The translations under genes and the position numbers were made by a program. The notes beneath the pieces are model-generated. The model did no database searches and was not told where the DNA came from. It worked only from the letters and a program-made list of their open reading frames with translations. From assembly GCA_016183945.1 (NCBI GenBank), contig JACPDP010000046.1, positions 1-27,607 of the forward strand: a stretch of DNA of 27,607 nt, given 5' to 3'. Source of the stretch: Magnetospirillum sp. Its GTDB lineage: Bacteria > Pseudomonadota > Alphaproteobacteria > Rhodospirillales > Magnetospirillaceae. This document shows, piece after piece, positions 1 through 8,795 of the stretch (position 1 is the first letter of the stretch; each line of letters begins with the position of its first letter).

Positions 1-32
1 AGGTCGATGGCAATCCGAGTAATCTGTTTCAT
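1..32 (-). CDS. IS110-family transposase, N-terminal fragment cut by window edge
   Basis: Reading leftward from an ATG at 32, the eleven visible residues are MKQITRIAIDL. This matches the start of many IS110-family (DEDD) transposases, where the Asp of the IDL motif is the first acidic catalytic residue. A purine-rich GAGGGGG sits about 7 bases upstream of the ATG and could be its ribosome binding site. The rest of the gene lies outside the window. An imperfect inverted repeat (33-46 against 94-107, 11 of 14 matching) lies in the upstream DNA and may belong to the element's end. With so few residues the family call is tentative. Confidence 0.5.
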   Translation of the reverse strand, partial: MKQITRIAID

Positions 33-111
33 GGGCGGCCCCCTCTTTGTGGCGTCTCGATAACGACCACGTTAGGGCACTTCGATGCCGGTGAGCAGGG
101 GCCGTCCACCT

Positions 112-215
112 CATCATTCCCGCGAAGGCGGGAATCCATGGCCGGGCAGCACAGCATATTGTGGTTGAAGACCGTGCTGGTCCCAACATGGACCCCCGCC
201 GTCGCGGGGGTGACG
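112..215. repeat. Palindromic intergenic repeat, copy 1 (about 104 bp)
   Basis: Two 29-bp arms flank a 46-bp centre. The left arm (112-140) contains the hairpin ATTCCCGCGAAGGCGGGAAT, and the right arm (187-215) contains CCCCCGCCGTCGCGGGGG. The same two arms, with one or two mismatches each and in opposite orientation, recur at 25298-25402. This is the architecture of a dispersed REP/MITE-like element. Peptides read through it (for example RLRGNDE) are often misannotated as genes. Confidence 0.8.
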
Positions 216-316
216 AAGGTGGGAACTGCTGGACTGGGCTGATGGGACATCGGCATAAGCCACCTCTCGGAAGCCGGGGGACAAAAGTGTGCTTCTGCAT
301 TACCGCCGATGCGCGA

Positions 317-1471
317 TCAAACCCGCACCTTGACCGGTTCGACGAAGGTGAAAATCTTGCGCAGATTGCGCAGGCGCTCGATCAGGGCCGCCGACAACTG
401 GGTGTTGGCCGCCAGGATCAGGTGGCCGTTGGTCAGCCGGATGTCGGAGAGAACCTGCTGCCCGGCCCGTAACGCCGCCAGCGGCACCTCGACCGAGGTG
501 GCCGGGGCGACACGGCCCAGGGCGTCCAGGCAGGTCCGCACCTTGGCGAGAAGGATCGGGTCGTATTGCGACTTGCGCTTGTCCAATTCGGCAAAGGCCG
601 ACTTGGACAGGTCGCCGCCTTCGGTGGCGATGGCCAGGTCCTTGAGAATTTTCAGCAGGCGGGCGTCGAGGGGAATGGCGTTGCCCTTGGGTCCCTCGGG
701 GGGAAAGCCGGTGCCGTCGAAGCCGCGGTCCTGCAGGTAGACGATCTCGGCCACCTCGGCCAGCCGCGGGATGTTGGCGATGAGGTTGCGCCCCGCCGAC
801 GGGGCCTGGTCGAAGATGGACTGCTCCTCGGCGGACAGGGCCTCCCCCTGACGCTTGCGCGCCGTCAGGTCGGAGGGAATCGCCACCTGGCCGATCGACA
901 CCAGCGACGCCGCGACCTCCAGCTTCCAGCGCTGCGGCATCTTGAATTCGGTGGTCAGCGCCCGCACCCATTCGCGCAGACGGGTGGCCAGGGCGTGCGC
1001 GACGGGATCATTCAGCGATACCACCTCGACCAGCACCTTGATGCTGCCGGTCAGGGTGTTCTCCAGCAACTCCCGTTCGGCGGTCACCAGGCGGTACTGG
1101 ACCAGCGCCGCCTCCAGCCCCTCGACCAGGCGCTCGGGCGGGCAGGGCTTGGTGTAGAACCGGAAGATGGCGCCCTGGTTGATCGCCTCGATGGCGGTCT
1201 GCTGGTCGGCGTTGCCGGTCAACATGATCCGCACGGTATCGGGAGCCAGCTCGCGGACCTGCTTCAAGGTCTCGATGCCGTCCATGCCGGGCATGCGCAT
1301 GTCGCACACCGCCACGGCAAACGGCTCGCGCCGGCCCGATGCCTCGCGGACGGCGGCAAGCGCCTCGGCGCCGCCTTGCGCCGTGGTGACGTCGAACTGC
1401 TCGCTCAGCTGACGCCGCAGCGCCGACAGCAGGTGGTGATCGTCGTCGATCACCAGGATGCGCTCACCCAT
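317..1471 (-). CDS. Response regulator with receiver and degenerate HD-GYP domain
   Basis: This 384-residue protein has a CheY-type receiver at about 4-120 (acidic pocket DDD 9-11, phosphoacceptor D57, TKPC at 108-110). An HD-GYP-like fold follows at about 150-320, then a C-terminal segment of about 55 residues often found behind such domains. The HD-GYP signature is damaged: the usual LHDIGKIGIP reads LVSIGQVAIP at 190-199, so the metal-binding His-Asp pair is Val-Ser. HHERWDGSGYP reads LQDRGFDGTGFP (246-257). c-di-GMP hydrolysis is therefore unlikely and a binding or scaffold role is inferred. The ATG at 1471 lies one base after the stop of the upstream receiver-HDOD gene and has GGAG 5 bases before it. 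A longer upstream reading is rejected because it runs into that gene. It is last in the FIST/kinase operon. Confidence 0.88.
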   Translation of the reverse strand: MGERILVIDDDHHLLSALRRQLSEQFDVTTAQGGAEALAAVREASGRREPFAVAVCDMRMPGMDGIETLKQVRELAPDTVRIMLTGNADQQTAIEAINQGAIFRFYTKPCPPERLVEGLEAALVQYRLVTAERELLENTLTGSIKVLVEVVSLNDPVAHALATRLREWVRALTTEFKMPQRWKLEVAASLVSIGQVAIPSDLTARKRQGEALSAEEQSIFDQAPSAGRNLIANIPRLAEVAEIVYLQDRGFDGTGFPPEGPKGNAIPLDARLLKILKDLAIATEGGDLSKSAFAELDKRKSQYDPILLAKVRTCLDALGRVAPATSVEVPLAALRAGQQVLSDIRLTNGHLILAANTQLSAALIERLRNLRKIFTFVEPVKVRV

Positions 1472-1472
1472 G

Positions 1473-2687
1473 TCACTCCTCGCCCGACTGCTCCGCCGCC
1501 AGCGCCTCCCAGCGCCGCACATGCTTATCTTGCCGGGCTTCGATCAGATAGGCCATATCCAGTTTCGGCGAAGGGGCGGCTCCATCGGCCAGCAGCGGAA
1601 ACCGGGGACCCAGCGCCATGGCGACGTGCAGCGCCGTCAGCACCGGATTGTCCCGCCCGGGGGCGGCGCCGGGCTCGGGGGCGAAGGCCACCGCCTCGAT
1701 CATTTCGTCGCTGAACCCCCACAACCCGAGCAGATAGGCTCCGACCAGGTTGTGGGTCGCCCCGAATGCCGCCCGCTCGGCGGCGACCAGCGGGGTATCG
1801 GTTCCCGCGCCCGACAGGGCGTGGCGGCACTGCTCGGGGTGGCGGTCGAGGAAGATCAGGCAGCCGATGGACGACAGCATGCCGGCGCACTGGGCTGCCT
1901 TGACCGTCGTCTCGTTGCACTCCGCGGCCCGCGCGATCCCTTCCGCCAATCGGCCGATGCGCAGGCTGTAGTGATTGAGGGTCGTCAACAGCGGGGCCAT
2001 GGTCGGGTGCCCGCGGAATTGCTGGAACAGACCCAACTCCACCACCAGGGCGTGGAGGGTCTCCATTCCCAGGGTGCGAACCGCCTGCAGCGCGGTGGTG
2101 ACACGGGTCCCCAGCCCGAAGAAGGCCGAATTGGTGATTCTCAGAATCTCGGCCGTCATCGCCACGTCCTGGCACAACAGCTTGGTGATGGAGGCCGCCG
2201 ACGCATGGGGCGAGCGCACCTCGTCGCCGATCCTGACCACCAGGTCGGGCAGGCTGGGAAGGCTCGACACCGCGCCGATGACGGCCAGCAGCCCCGGGTC
2301 GGCGAGCCGGCGGCGCAAGGCCAGCGGGCGGGCGATCGCCGCAGCCAAAGTTTCGGAATCGCATGGTTTGGCCAGATAGACATGGGCCACGGTGACCGTC
2401 TTCAGGATGCTCTCGGTTTCAGCGTAACCGGACAGGATGACCCGGATGGCCCCGGGGTGAAGCCGGCGAACCTCATCGAGCAACTGCGCCCCGTCCATGC
2501 ACGGCATGCGCATGTCGGAGACCACCACATCCACCGGCTGACGCGCCAGTTCGTCCAGAGCCGCCGCCGCACTGTCACAGAAGACGATGTCGTACTGATC
2601 CTCCCGTTCCAGCAACGAGCGGCGAAGCCCCTTGAGAACATGGGGTTCATCGTCGACGAACAGAATGCGGTCCCTTCGATCACCCAT
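1473..2687 (-). CDS. Response regulator with receiver and HDOD domain
   Basis: A 404-residue protein. The N-terminal receiver (about 6-120) shows VDDE, phosphoacceptor D58 in VVVSDMRMP, and the AKPC lysine near 107. An HDOD domain follows (about 140-335), recognisable by SLPSLPDLVVRI, the LCQDVAMTAEILRITNSAFFG segment and HNLVGAYLLGLWG. HDOD domains are metal-free relatives of HD hydrolases that act in signalling assemblies; none is known to bind DNA itself. The start at 2687 is chosen because GGGAG sits 5 bases upstream. It overlaps the kinase stop by 8 bp, and an in-frame ATG at 2699 is the alternative. Position directly after the kinase makes this its most likely phosphorylation partner. 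Confidence 0.9.
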   Translation of the reverse strand: MGDRRDRILFVDDEPHVLKGLRRSLLEREDQYDIVFCDSAAAALDELARQPVDVVVSDMRMPCMDGAQLLDEVRRLHPGAIRVILSGYAETESILKTVTVAHVYLAKPCDSETLAAAIARPLALRRRLADPGLLAVIGAVSSLPSLPDLVVRIGDEVRSPHASAASITKLLCQDVAMTAEILRITNSAFFGLGTRVTTALQAVRTLGMETLHALVVELGLFQQFRGHPTMAPLLTTLNHYSLRIGRLAEGIARAAECNETTVKAAQCAGMLSSIGCLIFLDRHPEQCRHALSGAGTDTPLVAAERAAFGATHNLVGAYLLGLWGFSDEMIEAVAFAPEPGAAPGRDNPVLTALHVAMALGPRFPLLADGAAPSPKLDMAYLIEARQDKHVRRWEALAAEQSGEE

Positions 2688-5600
2688 TCGGGCTCCCATC
2701 GCGTGCGCCGCTGCCGTCAATCGGCAATCGAATGATAAATATTGCACCCTCGCCGTCCCGCCCGTCCAGCTCGATTTTCCCGCCATGCTTGATGACAACC
2801 ACATCGCGGCAGATCGCCAGCCCCTGCCCGGTACCCTTTCCAACATCCTTGGTTGTGAAAAAGGGGTCGAAGATCCGGTCACGGATCGCCGCCGGGACTC
2901 CGGTGCCGTTGTCGGCGATGCGGATTTCCACCTCGTCGCCGATGTGTCTGGTGGCCACCGACAGCAGGCCCGGCAGCGGCTTGCCCGAGGCCTCGATGGC
3001 ATGGGCGGCATTGACGATCAGATTGAGGAAGACCTGATTCATCTCGCCGGCGAGGCAGAGCACGGCGGGCAGCGACGGGTCGAGATCCTTCCGCAACTCG
3101 GCGACGTGCTTCCAGGTGTTGCGCGACACCGTCAGCGTGCTCTCGATGGCCCGGTTGATGTCGGTCATGGTCTTGGCGCTGGTGCCGGGATGAGAGAATT
3201 CCTTCATGGAGAGCACGATGCGGCCGATCTGGGCGACGCCGTCCAGCGATTCGTCGACCGCCACCGGCAGTTCGTTCATCAGGAACTGCAGCTTGAGGGA
3301 CGTGGCCGCCGCCAGGAATTCCGGACCGCCGGCGCGGTATGCGGCTTCGATTGCCGTTGCCAGCGTGGCGACCCCCTTGCCGATGAACCGCAGGTTATCG
3401 CCGACATATTGGACCGGGGTGTTGATCTCATGGGCGATGCCCGCCGCCAACTGGCCGACGGTGGCCAGTCGCGAGGACTGCAGCGCCTCGCGCTGAGCGT
3501 GCTTCAGCGACTGGATGTCGCGGAAGGAAATGATGGCGCCGCGGACGACATCGTCCTCCTTGAGCGGCGAGCAGGCATAGGCGACGGGGAGGACGACCCC
3601 CGTCTCGGTGGCGAACATGGCGTCGTCGTCGCGGAATGCATTGCCCTCGGCCACCACCTGCCGCCACGGCGAGTTGGCAAAATCGAGGAAGCCGTCCTGT
3701 TGCCGCAGCAGCAGCAGGCCGTCGAGGGGATGGCCCTCGACATCACCGTTCGTCGCGTGCAGTCCCAGCAGCGTCCGTGCCGACGCATTGGCGAACATCA
3801 CGTCGCCGTTGCGGTCGATCACCAGCACCCCCTCGAACAGGCTGTCGGCGATGGCCTTCAGGCGCTCCCGCGAGGCGCGAAGCGCCACCTCGGTGCGGGC
3901 ACGGATGTCGACTTCGCGGACCAATTCGCCGGTCCGCTCGGCGACCAGCCGTTCCAGCTCCTGCTGCTGGTCGGCGAGTCCCTGCTCGTAGCGCAGGCGG
4001 AGGCCGGCGTCGTGGAACACGACCACGGCGCCGGCCAGCATCTCCCCCTCGATGATCGGCGCGACCCGGTAGTCCACGGGCAGGCTGTCGCCGTCGAAGG
4101 TCCAGAAGACGTCGCCGCTGACCTGTTCGGCGACGCCGCCCCGGTAGGCCCGCCGGATGGCCGAGGTCTCCAGCGGATAGGGCTCGCCGTCCCGGCGGAA
4201 GGGCTGAACGAAGGCATGGAAGCACACGCCGACCAGCGTGGCGGCGTCGAACCGCAGGATGTCGCACGCCATCCGGTTGGCGAAGGTGATCCGCCCGCCG
4301 AGGCTGAGGCCGAGGATTCCCTCGCCGGCCGAATCGAGGATCAATTGATAGCGACGGCGCAAGGCGTCCAGTTCGGCTTCGCGCTGCTTCAATTCGGTGA
4401 TGTCGGTGTTGACGCCGACGACGCCACCGTCGCGCGTCCGGTATTCGCGAGACAATATCCAGCGGTTGTCGATGGTGCGGATGATGAAGGGCTCGCCGGT
4501 CGCCTTCCGATGCAAAGCAAGGCGCTGTTGCACCCATTCCTCGCGGGAGAGGTACTCCGTATTGAGCGACCTCTCTTCCACGACCTTGCGAACAAGCGTT
4601 TCGAACGGTATTCCCGGACGAACGAAGTCGCCGGCAAAATCCTTGCGGTGATGGCTGTTGGAAACCACCAGCAGGTCTTGCGCGTCGTAGACCGCAATGG
4701 CGTCGACCATGCTTTCGATGGCGTCGGCGAGCTGCTGCTGGGCCAGTTTGGCACGTCGCTCCGCCGCGGTCTCGCGGGTGATGTCGACGCCGATGCCGCG
4801 ATATCCGGTGAACACTCCGCCTTTATCGAAGACGGGGATGCCGCTGATGCGGACGGCCCGGGCGTCCTTGCCTTCCTCGGGCCCCACATGAAAGGCCACG
4901 TCGCGGAACGGGTGACGCCAATCGATGACGGCCTGGTGTTCGGCCGCCAGGGCCGGGTCCCCCTCGCCGAGGCCGATGTCGAAGAAACTGTTGCCGAGAA
5001 TGGCCGAGGGCTTCACCCCCAGCACGCTGGCGATGCGATCGGAGACGAAGGTCAGGCGGTAGCCGGCGTCGGTCTCCCAGAACCAGTCCGAGGCGGACCC
5101 GGCGATATCGCGGAACCGCCCCTCGCTCTCCCGCAGTTCCCGCTCGACTTCCTTGCGCTCGGAAATGTCGCGGATGACGCCGATGAAGCGCCGCCGGCTG
5201 CCGCTCACCACCTCGCCCAGGGCCAAGTCCACCGGGAAAACCTCGCCGTCCTTGCGCCGGGCGACCGACTCGGCGCCGCTCCCCATCACCCTGGACTCGC
5301 CGGTGGCGAGGTAGCGGGCGAGTCCCTGTCGATGAAGGGCGGCCTCCTCCTGCCGCATGAGAAGGGTCACATTCTGTCCGAGCAGCTCGTCGGCATCATA
5401 GCGGAACATGCGCTCGGCCGCCTTGTTGAAGCCCTCGATCTCACCGTGTTCGTCGATGATGACCACCGCCTCGCCGACATTGTCCATGACCGCGGTGAAG
5501 CGGGCCTCGGCCTCCTCGCGGAATTGGTCGTGAGCCGCCCGCAACTCCTGCTGGAGCACATCGAGGGCACGGCCACTCAGGCGCCGTTCGGCATCGGCCT

Positions 5601-5700
5601 CGTCGTAGGCGACGCTGACCAATTCGCACAGGCGGTGGACGTCGATGGCCCCGTCGGGGGTGATCGCCTTGCGCAGTTGCCGTTCGAGGAGCTTATGCAT
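2680..5700 (-). CDS. Multi-PAS sensor histidine kinase
   Basis: A 1006-residue protein without obvious transmembrane segments, so probably cytoplasmic. A short helical N-terminal region (1-65, beginning MHKLLERQ) precedes five PAS-like domains at about 66-185, 195-312, 325-438, 448-568 and 610-732, with a coiled linker at 570-608. The kinase core has H757 in AAGIAHEINTP, N893/N897 in the N box, IADNGTGVP at 928-936, DPFFTT at 945-950 and GKGTGQGLAI at 954-963. The ATG shares one base with the stop of the FIST gene (TGATG), indicating translational coupling. N-terminal segments of this kind occur in kinases encoded next to FIST/NosP proteins (from memory). It likely reads the state of the FIST protein and phosphorylates the two receivers downstream. 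Confidence 0.93.
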   Translation of the reverse strand: MHKLLERQLRKAITPDGAIDVHRLCELVSVAYDEADAERRLSGRALDVLQQELRAAHDQFREEAEARFTAVMDNVGEAVVIIDEHGEIEGFNKAAERMFRYDADELLGQNVTLLMRQEEAALHRQGLARYLATGESRVMGSGAESVARRKDGEVFPVDLALGEVVSGSRRRFIGVIRDISERKEVERELRESEGRFRDIAGSASDWFWETDAGYRLTFVSDRIASVLGVKPSAILGNSFFDIGLGEGDPALAAEHQAVIDWRHPFRDVAFHVGPEEGKDARAVRISGIPVFDKGGVFTGYRGIGVDITRETAAERRAKLAQQQLADAIESMVDAIAVYDAQDLLVVSNSHHRKDFAGDFVRPGIPFETLVRKVVEERSLNTEYLSREEWVQQRLALHRKATGEPFIIRTIDNRWILSREYRTRDGGVVGVNTDITELKQREAELDALRRRYQLILDSAGEGILGLSLGGRITFANRMACDILRFDAATLVGVCFHAFVQPFRRDGEPYPLETSAIRRAYRGGVAEQVSGDVFWTFDGDSLPVDYRVAPIIEGEMLAGAVVVFHDAGLRLRYEQGLADQQQELERLVAERTGELVREVDIRARTEVALRASRERLKAIADSLFEGVLVIDRNGDVMFANASARTLLGLHATNGDVEGHPLDGLLLLRQQDGFLDFANSPWRQVVAEGNAFRDDDAMFATETGVVLPVAYACSPLKEDDVVRGAIISFRDIQSLKHAQREALQSSRLATVGQLAAGIAHEINTPVQYVGDNLRFIGKGVATLATAIEAAYRAGGPEFLAAATSLKLQFLMNELPVAVDESLDGVAQIGRIVLSMKEFSHPGTSAKTMTDINRAIESTLTVSRNTWKHVAELRKDLDPSLPAVLCLAGEMNQVFLNLIVNAAHAIEASGKPLPGLLSVATRHIGDEVEIRIADNGTGVPAAIRDRIFDPFFTTKDVGKGTGQGLAICRDVVVIKHGGKIELDGRDGEGAIFIIRLPIDGSGARDGSPNG

Positions 5701-6833
5701 CAGTCTTCGCGGAACACCGTGATGGTCATCGTCTGGTTGTGCAGTTCGCACGATCCGCTGAACTGGTGCGGACTGATCTCGCCATACGAGTAGAAGCCGA
5801 TGGGAGCGCAGCCGGCACCGAGAACGCCGGTCACCGCCTCGACCTCCTCGGCAACCCGCTGGCCAAGCAGCAGCTTGCGGCCGATGCAACTGACCAGGAT
5901 GGCCAGCGACGCCGGCCCGTCCCCGCAGGCCTGCCGGGCCGCCGCACCTGCCCCGTCGATCAAATGCTCGAAATCGCCGCGCATCAGCTGGGCGAAACAG
6001 CCGGTGGGAACGTCGCCCGCGAAGATCATCGCCCGCCGTTCCTCATCGATGCCAACCACCGTGCGCACCAGATCGGCGGCGTGATCCTGGTGTGCCCTGA
6101 CCCGCAACGGGAACAGCAGGGCGGAGCCGGGCAGATGCGCCGCCTCCTCGCCCAGATATCGCCTGTAGAGGTCGAGGGCGGGCTCGTTGTCCAACTCGTA
6201 CAGGATATTTCCGTCCGAGCGGGTGATCAGGCGTTCCGGCCCGAAGCTGTCCCAGCCACCGAAACTGCCATGGCGGATGTCGAGGCTGTCGCCGTAGAAG
6301 CCCAGCGCCAGGATGGCCCCCGCCACCGGCTCGGCATCCGCCCCCACCAGCGTCGACCGAAACGCGGCGCCGTCGCCGGCCAGGCCGCCGGTCAGGATGG
6401 TGCCGTCGGGCAGCGTCTCCTTCAGCCCCCGCACCAGGTCGCTGCCGTTGACCTGGGTGCCGTCCGACAGGACGAAGACCGCCCGCAGGCCGGGATGCGG
6501 CAACGTCGTTCCCAACCGCCGGCCGGCCTGGTGCGAGCCCCCGCAGGCGCCGATGCGTTCGGCACGCAATTCGACATGGGCGCGGGCAAATCGGATCGCC
6601 GCGGCAACGATGGTGCCGTCATAGACGTCGGAGCCGACGATCTCGCCGCCCGTGGTGCAGCCGACCAGCTTCGCCGCCGGGCACAATCGGCGCAACTCCC
6701 GCAGCCGCTCCCCGTCGGCAAGAGTCCCCGGCGCGGCGAAGTACAACACCACCTGCGCCGAGGGAAGGTCCGGTCCACCGTCACCGAACCGCCACCCGGC
6801 CTCCGCCGTCCATTGGCCCGATCCGACCTGCAT
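5700..6833 (-). CDS. FIST-domain sensor protein (NosP-like)
   Basis: A 377-residue protein of the usual FIST length. FIST_N covers about 25-215 (VGCTTGGEI, LPDGTILTGGLAGDGA) and FIST_C about 225-365 (ALDLYRRYLG, LVSCIGRKLLLGQR, GFYSYGEISP, CELHNQTMT). FIST proteins are soluble ligand sensors. Some, named NosP, bind haem and sense nitric oxide while controlling a co-encoded histidine kinase. The overlapping downstream multi-PAS kinase is exactly that arrangement, so NO or a related ligand is a reasonable but unproven guess. The start at 6833 has GGAGG about 6 bases upstream; a longer reading runs into the pgi region. First gene of the operon. Confidence 0.88.
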   Translation of the reverse strand: MQVGSGQWTAEAGWRFGDGGPDLPSAQVVLYFAAPGTLADGERLRELRRLCPAAKLVGCTTGGEIVGSDVYDGTIVAAAIRFARAHVELRAERIGACGGSHQAGRRLGTTLPHPGLRAVFVLSDGTQVNGSDLVRGLKETLPDGTILTGGLAGDGAAFRSTLVGADAEPVAGAILALGFYGDSLDIRHGSFGGWDSFGPERLITRSDGNILYELDNEPALDLYRRYLGEEAAHLPGSALLFPLRVRAHQDHAADLVRTVVGIDEERRAMIFAGDVPTGCFAQLMRGDFEHLIDGAGAAARQACGDGPASLAILVSCIGRKLLLGQRVAEEVEAVTGVLGAGCAPIGFYSYGEISPHQFSGSCELHNQTMTITVFRED

Positions 6834-6945
6834 CCGCCCCCTCCCCAAAATAAAAAAGCGCTCCTTTTCTAGACGTACTCTCCGCCAAGTGTGATTTCCA
6901 GAGAGAAATCTCCGGCCCGACTTGCCCCGACCATCGACAACACGG

Positions 6946-6964
6946 CACGGGTGTTCTGCCCGTG
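6946..6964 (-). terminator. Possible weak terminator hairpin after pgi
   Basis: A 6-bp stem (CACGGG/CCCGTG, 7-base loop) lies about 40 bases past the pgi stop. No T-run follows, so intrinsic termination is doubtful. The surrounding 6834-7003 stretch otherwise holds only the leader of the FIST gene. Confidence 0.25.
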
Positions 6965-7003
6965 GGGATGCGCCGCAGAGCGAGGGGCGCGACGCGCTCG
7001 CAT

Positions 7004-8665
7004 CTAGGGGGCGGGCGGGATGCCTGCATTGCGGAAAGCCCTTACCGCCGCAATCAGGCCCTTGGTCGAGGCGTCGTGCGCGGTCGGCTCGGCGGTGGCG
7101 GTGAGTTCGGGCAGAATCGTCTTGGCGAGCTGCTTGCCGAGCTCCACGCCCCACTGGTCGAAACTGTTGATGTCCCACAGGATGCCCTGGACGAACACCT
7201 TGTGCTCGTAGAGGGCGATCAGCATGCCCAGCGTCCGGGGGTCGAGCCGGCGATAGAGCAGGCTGTTGGTGGGGCGGTCGCCGGGAAACACCCGGTGCGG
7301 CAGTTGCCTGGCGATCTCGTCCTCGGCCATGCCGGCGGCCAGGAGTTCGGTCCGCGCCTGCTCGGCGGTCTTGCCCGTCATCAGCGCTTCCGGCTGGGCC
7401 AGGAAGTTGGCCAACAGCATCAGGTGGTGCCCGCCCAGCGGGTTGTGGGTCTCGGCGGCGGCGAGGAAGTCGCAGGGGATCAGCTTGGTCCCCTGGTGGA
7501 TCAGCTGGTAGAAGGCGTGCTGGCCGTTGGTGCCCGGCTCGCCGAACACGACCGGGCCGGTCTGCCACGCTACCGGGGCGCCGTCCCGCGCGCAGCCCTT
7601 GCCGTTGGACTCCATGTCCAGCTGCTGCAGATAGGCGGGCAGGCGGTGCAGGTACTGGTCGTAGGGCAGCACGGCATAGGCCTGGGCGCCGTGGAAGTTG
7701 TTGTACCACAGGCCGAGCAGCGCCAGGACCGCCGGCATGTTGCGCTCCAGGGGCTGGGTGCGGAAGTGCTCGTCCATCCGGAAGGCGCCGTCCAGCAGCT
7801 CCTCGAAGCGCTCGAAGCCCACCGCCACCGCGATGGACAGGCCGATGGCCGACCACAGGGAGTAGCGGCCGCCCACCCAGTCCCAGAACTCGAACATGTT
7901 GGCGGTGTCGATGCCGAAGGCGCGCACCGCCGCCTCATTGGTCGACAGCGCCACGAAATGCCTGGGAATGGCCGCCTCGCCCAATGCCGCCACCAGCCAG
8001 TGGCGCGCCGTGGTGGCGTTGGCGATGGTCTCCTGGGTGGTGAAGGTCTTGGAGGCGATGATGAACAGCGTCGTCTCGGGGTCGCACAGCTTCAGCACCT
8101 CGGCGGCGTGGCTGCCGTCGACATTGGAGACGAAGCGAACGGCGAGTCCCGCCTGATGGTAGGGCTTCAGTGCCTCGGTCACCATCACCGGCCCCAGGTC
8201 GGAGCCGCCGATGCCGATATTGACCACGCTGGCCATGCGCTTGCCGGTCTGCCCCCGCCAGTCCCCCGAGCGCAGCCGGCCGGAAAAGTCCTTCATCCGG
8301 GCCAGCACGGCGCGCACCTCGGGCATGACATCGGCGCCCTCCACCCGCACCGGCCGGTCGGAGCGGTTCCTCAGCGCGGTATGCAGCACCGGGCGGTTCT
8401 CGGTGGCGTTGATGGGCGCACCGGCGAACATGCGGTCGCGCCAGTCCTCGACGCCGGCCTGACGGGCGAGTTCCACCAGCAGAGCCATGGTCTCCGCCGT
8501 GATGCGGTTCTTGGAATAGTCGAGCAGCAGCTCGTCGAGGGTCAGCGAGAATCGTGCGAAGCGCCCGGGGTCGGCGGCGAACCGCTCGCGCATGGGCTGC
8601 GAGGCCATGCCCCGGGCATGGGCGGCCAGCGCCGCCCAGGCGGGAAGGGAGTCGGGATGCGGCAT
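7004..8665 (-). CDS. pgi: Glucose-6-phosphate isomerase
   Basis: A 553-residue enzyme interconverting glucose 6-phosphate and fructose 6-phosphate in the cytoplasm. The length matches the long bacterial/eukaryotic PGI type. Visible signatures are [29 protein letters not shown], the family pattern [19 protein letters not shown] carrying the catalytic His, and [10 protein letters not shown] near the C-terminus carrying the catalytic Lys. The ATG at 8665 is preceded by a modest GGGGG. The gene stands alone, with a candidate promoter at 8693-8721. A pyrophosphate-type phosphofructokinase, the next step of glycolysis/gluconeogenesis, lies in the same window at 12940-14154 but in a separate transcription unit. 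Confidence 0.97.
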   Translation of the reverse strand: MPHPDSLPAWAALAAHARGMASQPMRERFAADPGRFARFSLTLDELLLDYSKNRITAETMALLVELARQAGVEDWRDRMFAGAPINATENRPVLHTALRNRSDRPVRVEGADVMPEVRAVLARMKDFSGRLRSGDWRGQTGKRMASVVNIGIGGSDLGPVMVTEALKPYHQAGLAVRFVSNVDGSHAAEVLKLCDPETTLFIIASKTFTTQETIANATTARHWLVAALGEAAIPRHFVALSTNEAAVRAFGIDTANMFEFWDWVGGRYSLWSAIGLSIAVAVGFERFEELLDGAFRMDEHFRTQPLERNMPAVLALLGLWYNNFHGAQAYAVLPYDQYLHRLPAYLQQLDMESNGKGCARDGAPVAWQTGPVVFGEPGTNGQHAFYQLIHQGTKLIPCDFLAAAETHNPLGGHHLMLLANFLAQPEALMTGKTAEQARTELLAAGMAEDEIARQLPHRVFPGDRPTNSLLYRRLDPRTLGMLIALYEHKVFVQGILWDINSFDQWGVELGKQLAKTILPELTATAEPTAHDASTKGLIAAVRAFRNAGIPPAP

Positions 8666-8692
8666 GGAAACCCCCGGTTCAGAGCGAAGCCG

Positions 8693-8721
8693 AGTCTAGC
8701 AGAGGGATCGCCATTCGTCAT
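8693..8721 (-). promoter_or_regulatory. Candidate sigma-70-type promoter of pgi
   Basis: On the minus strand ATGACG (8721-8716) is followed after 17 bases by TAGACT (8698-8693), about 30 bases before the pgi start. Spacing is ideal, the -10 is good and the -35 is weak. Confidence 0.35.
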
Positions 8722-8737
8722 GCTCGCGAAAGCGGTG

Positions 8738-8789
8738 CCCCTCTCCCCTTGCGCGCGCTTGGCGCCGAGCCAAGGGTTGGGAGAGAGGG
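8738..8789. repeat. Intergenic palindrome between the heptad-repeat gene and pgi
   Basis: CCCTCTCCCCTTG (from 8738) pairs imperfectly with CAAGGGTTGGGAGAGAGGG (to 8789) around the inner stem CTTGG/CCAAG. It lies just past the stop of the small secreted-protein gene (8796), so its RNA hairpin could end the chvI-chvG transcript. The absence of a T-run and its resemblance to dispersed CCTCTCCCC elements argue for a repeat. Confidence 0.55.
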
Positions 8790-8795
8790 CGGCTT

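Noticed and set aside
29..256. Open frame of 75 codons on the minus strand
   Set aside because: Its sequence is the read-through of the palindromic repeat at 112-215 (TFVTPATAGVHVG, DSRLRGNDE), a well-known false gene pattern, and it runs over the transposase start.
2632..5793. 1053-codon open frame on the plus strand opposite the kinase
   Set aside because: It is a GC-driven mirror of the kinase gene; the opposite strand has unmistakable PAS and kinase motifs, whereas this frame has only Asp/Gly/His-rich low-information sequence.
5701..5889. Upstream extension of the kinase to position 5889
   Set aside because: It would run inside the FIST coding region; the ATG at 5700 overlapping the FIST stop fits coupling and the conserved MHKLLERQ start.
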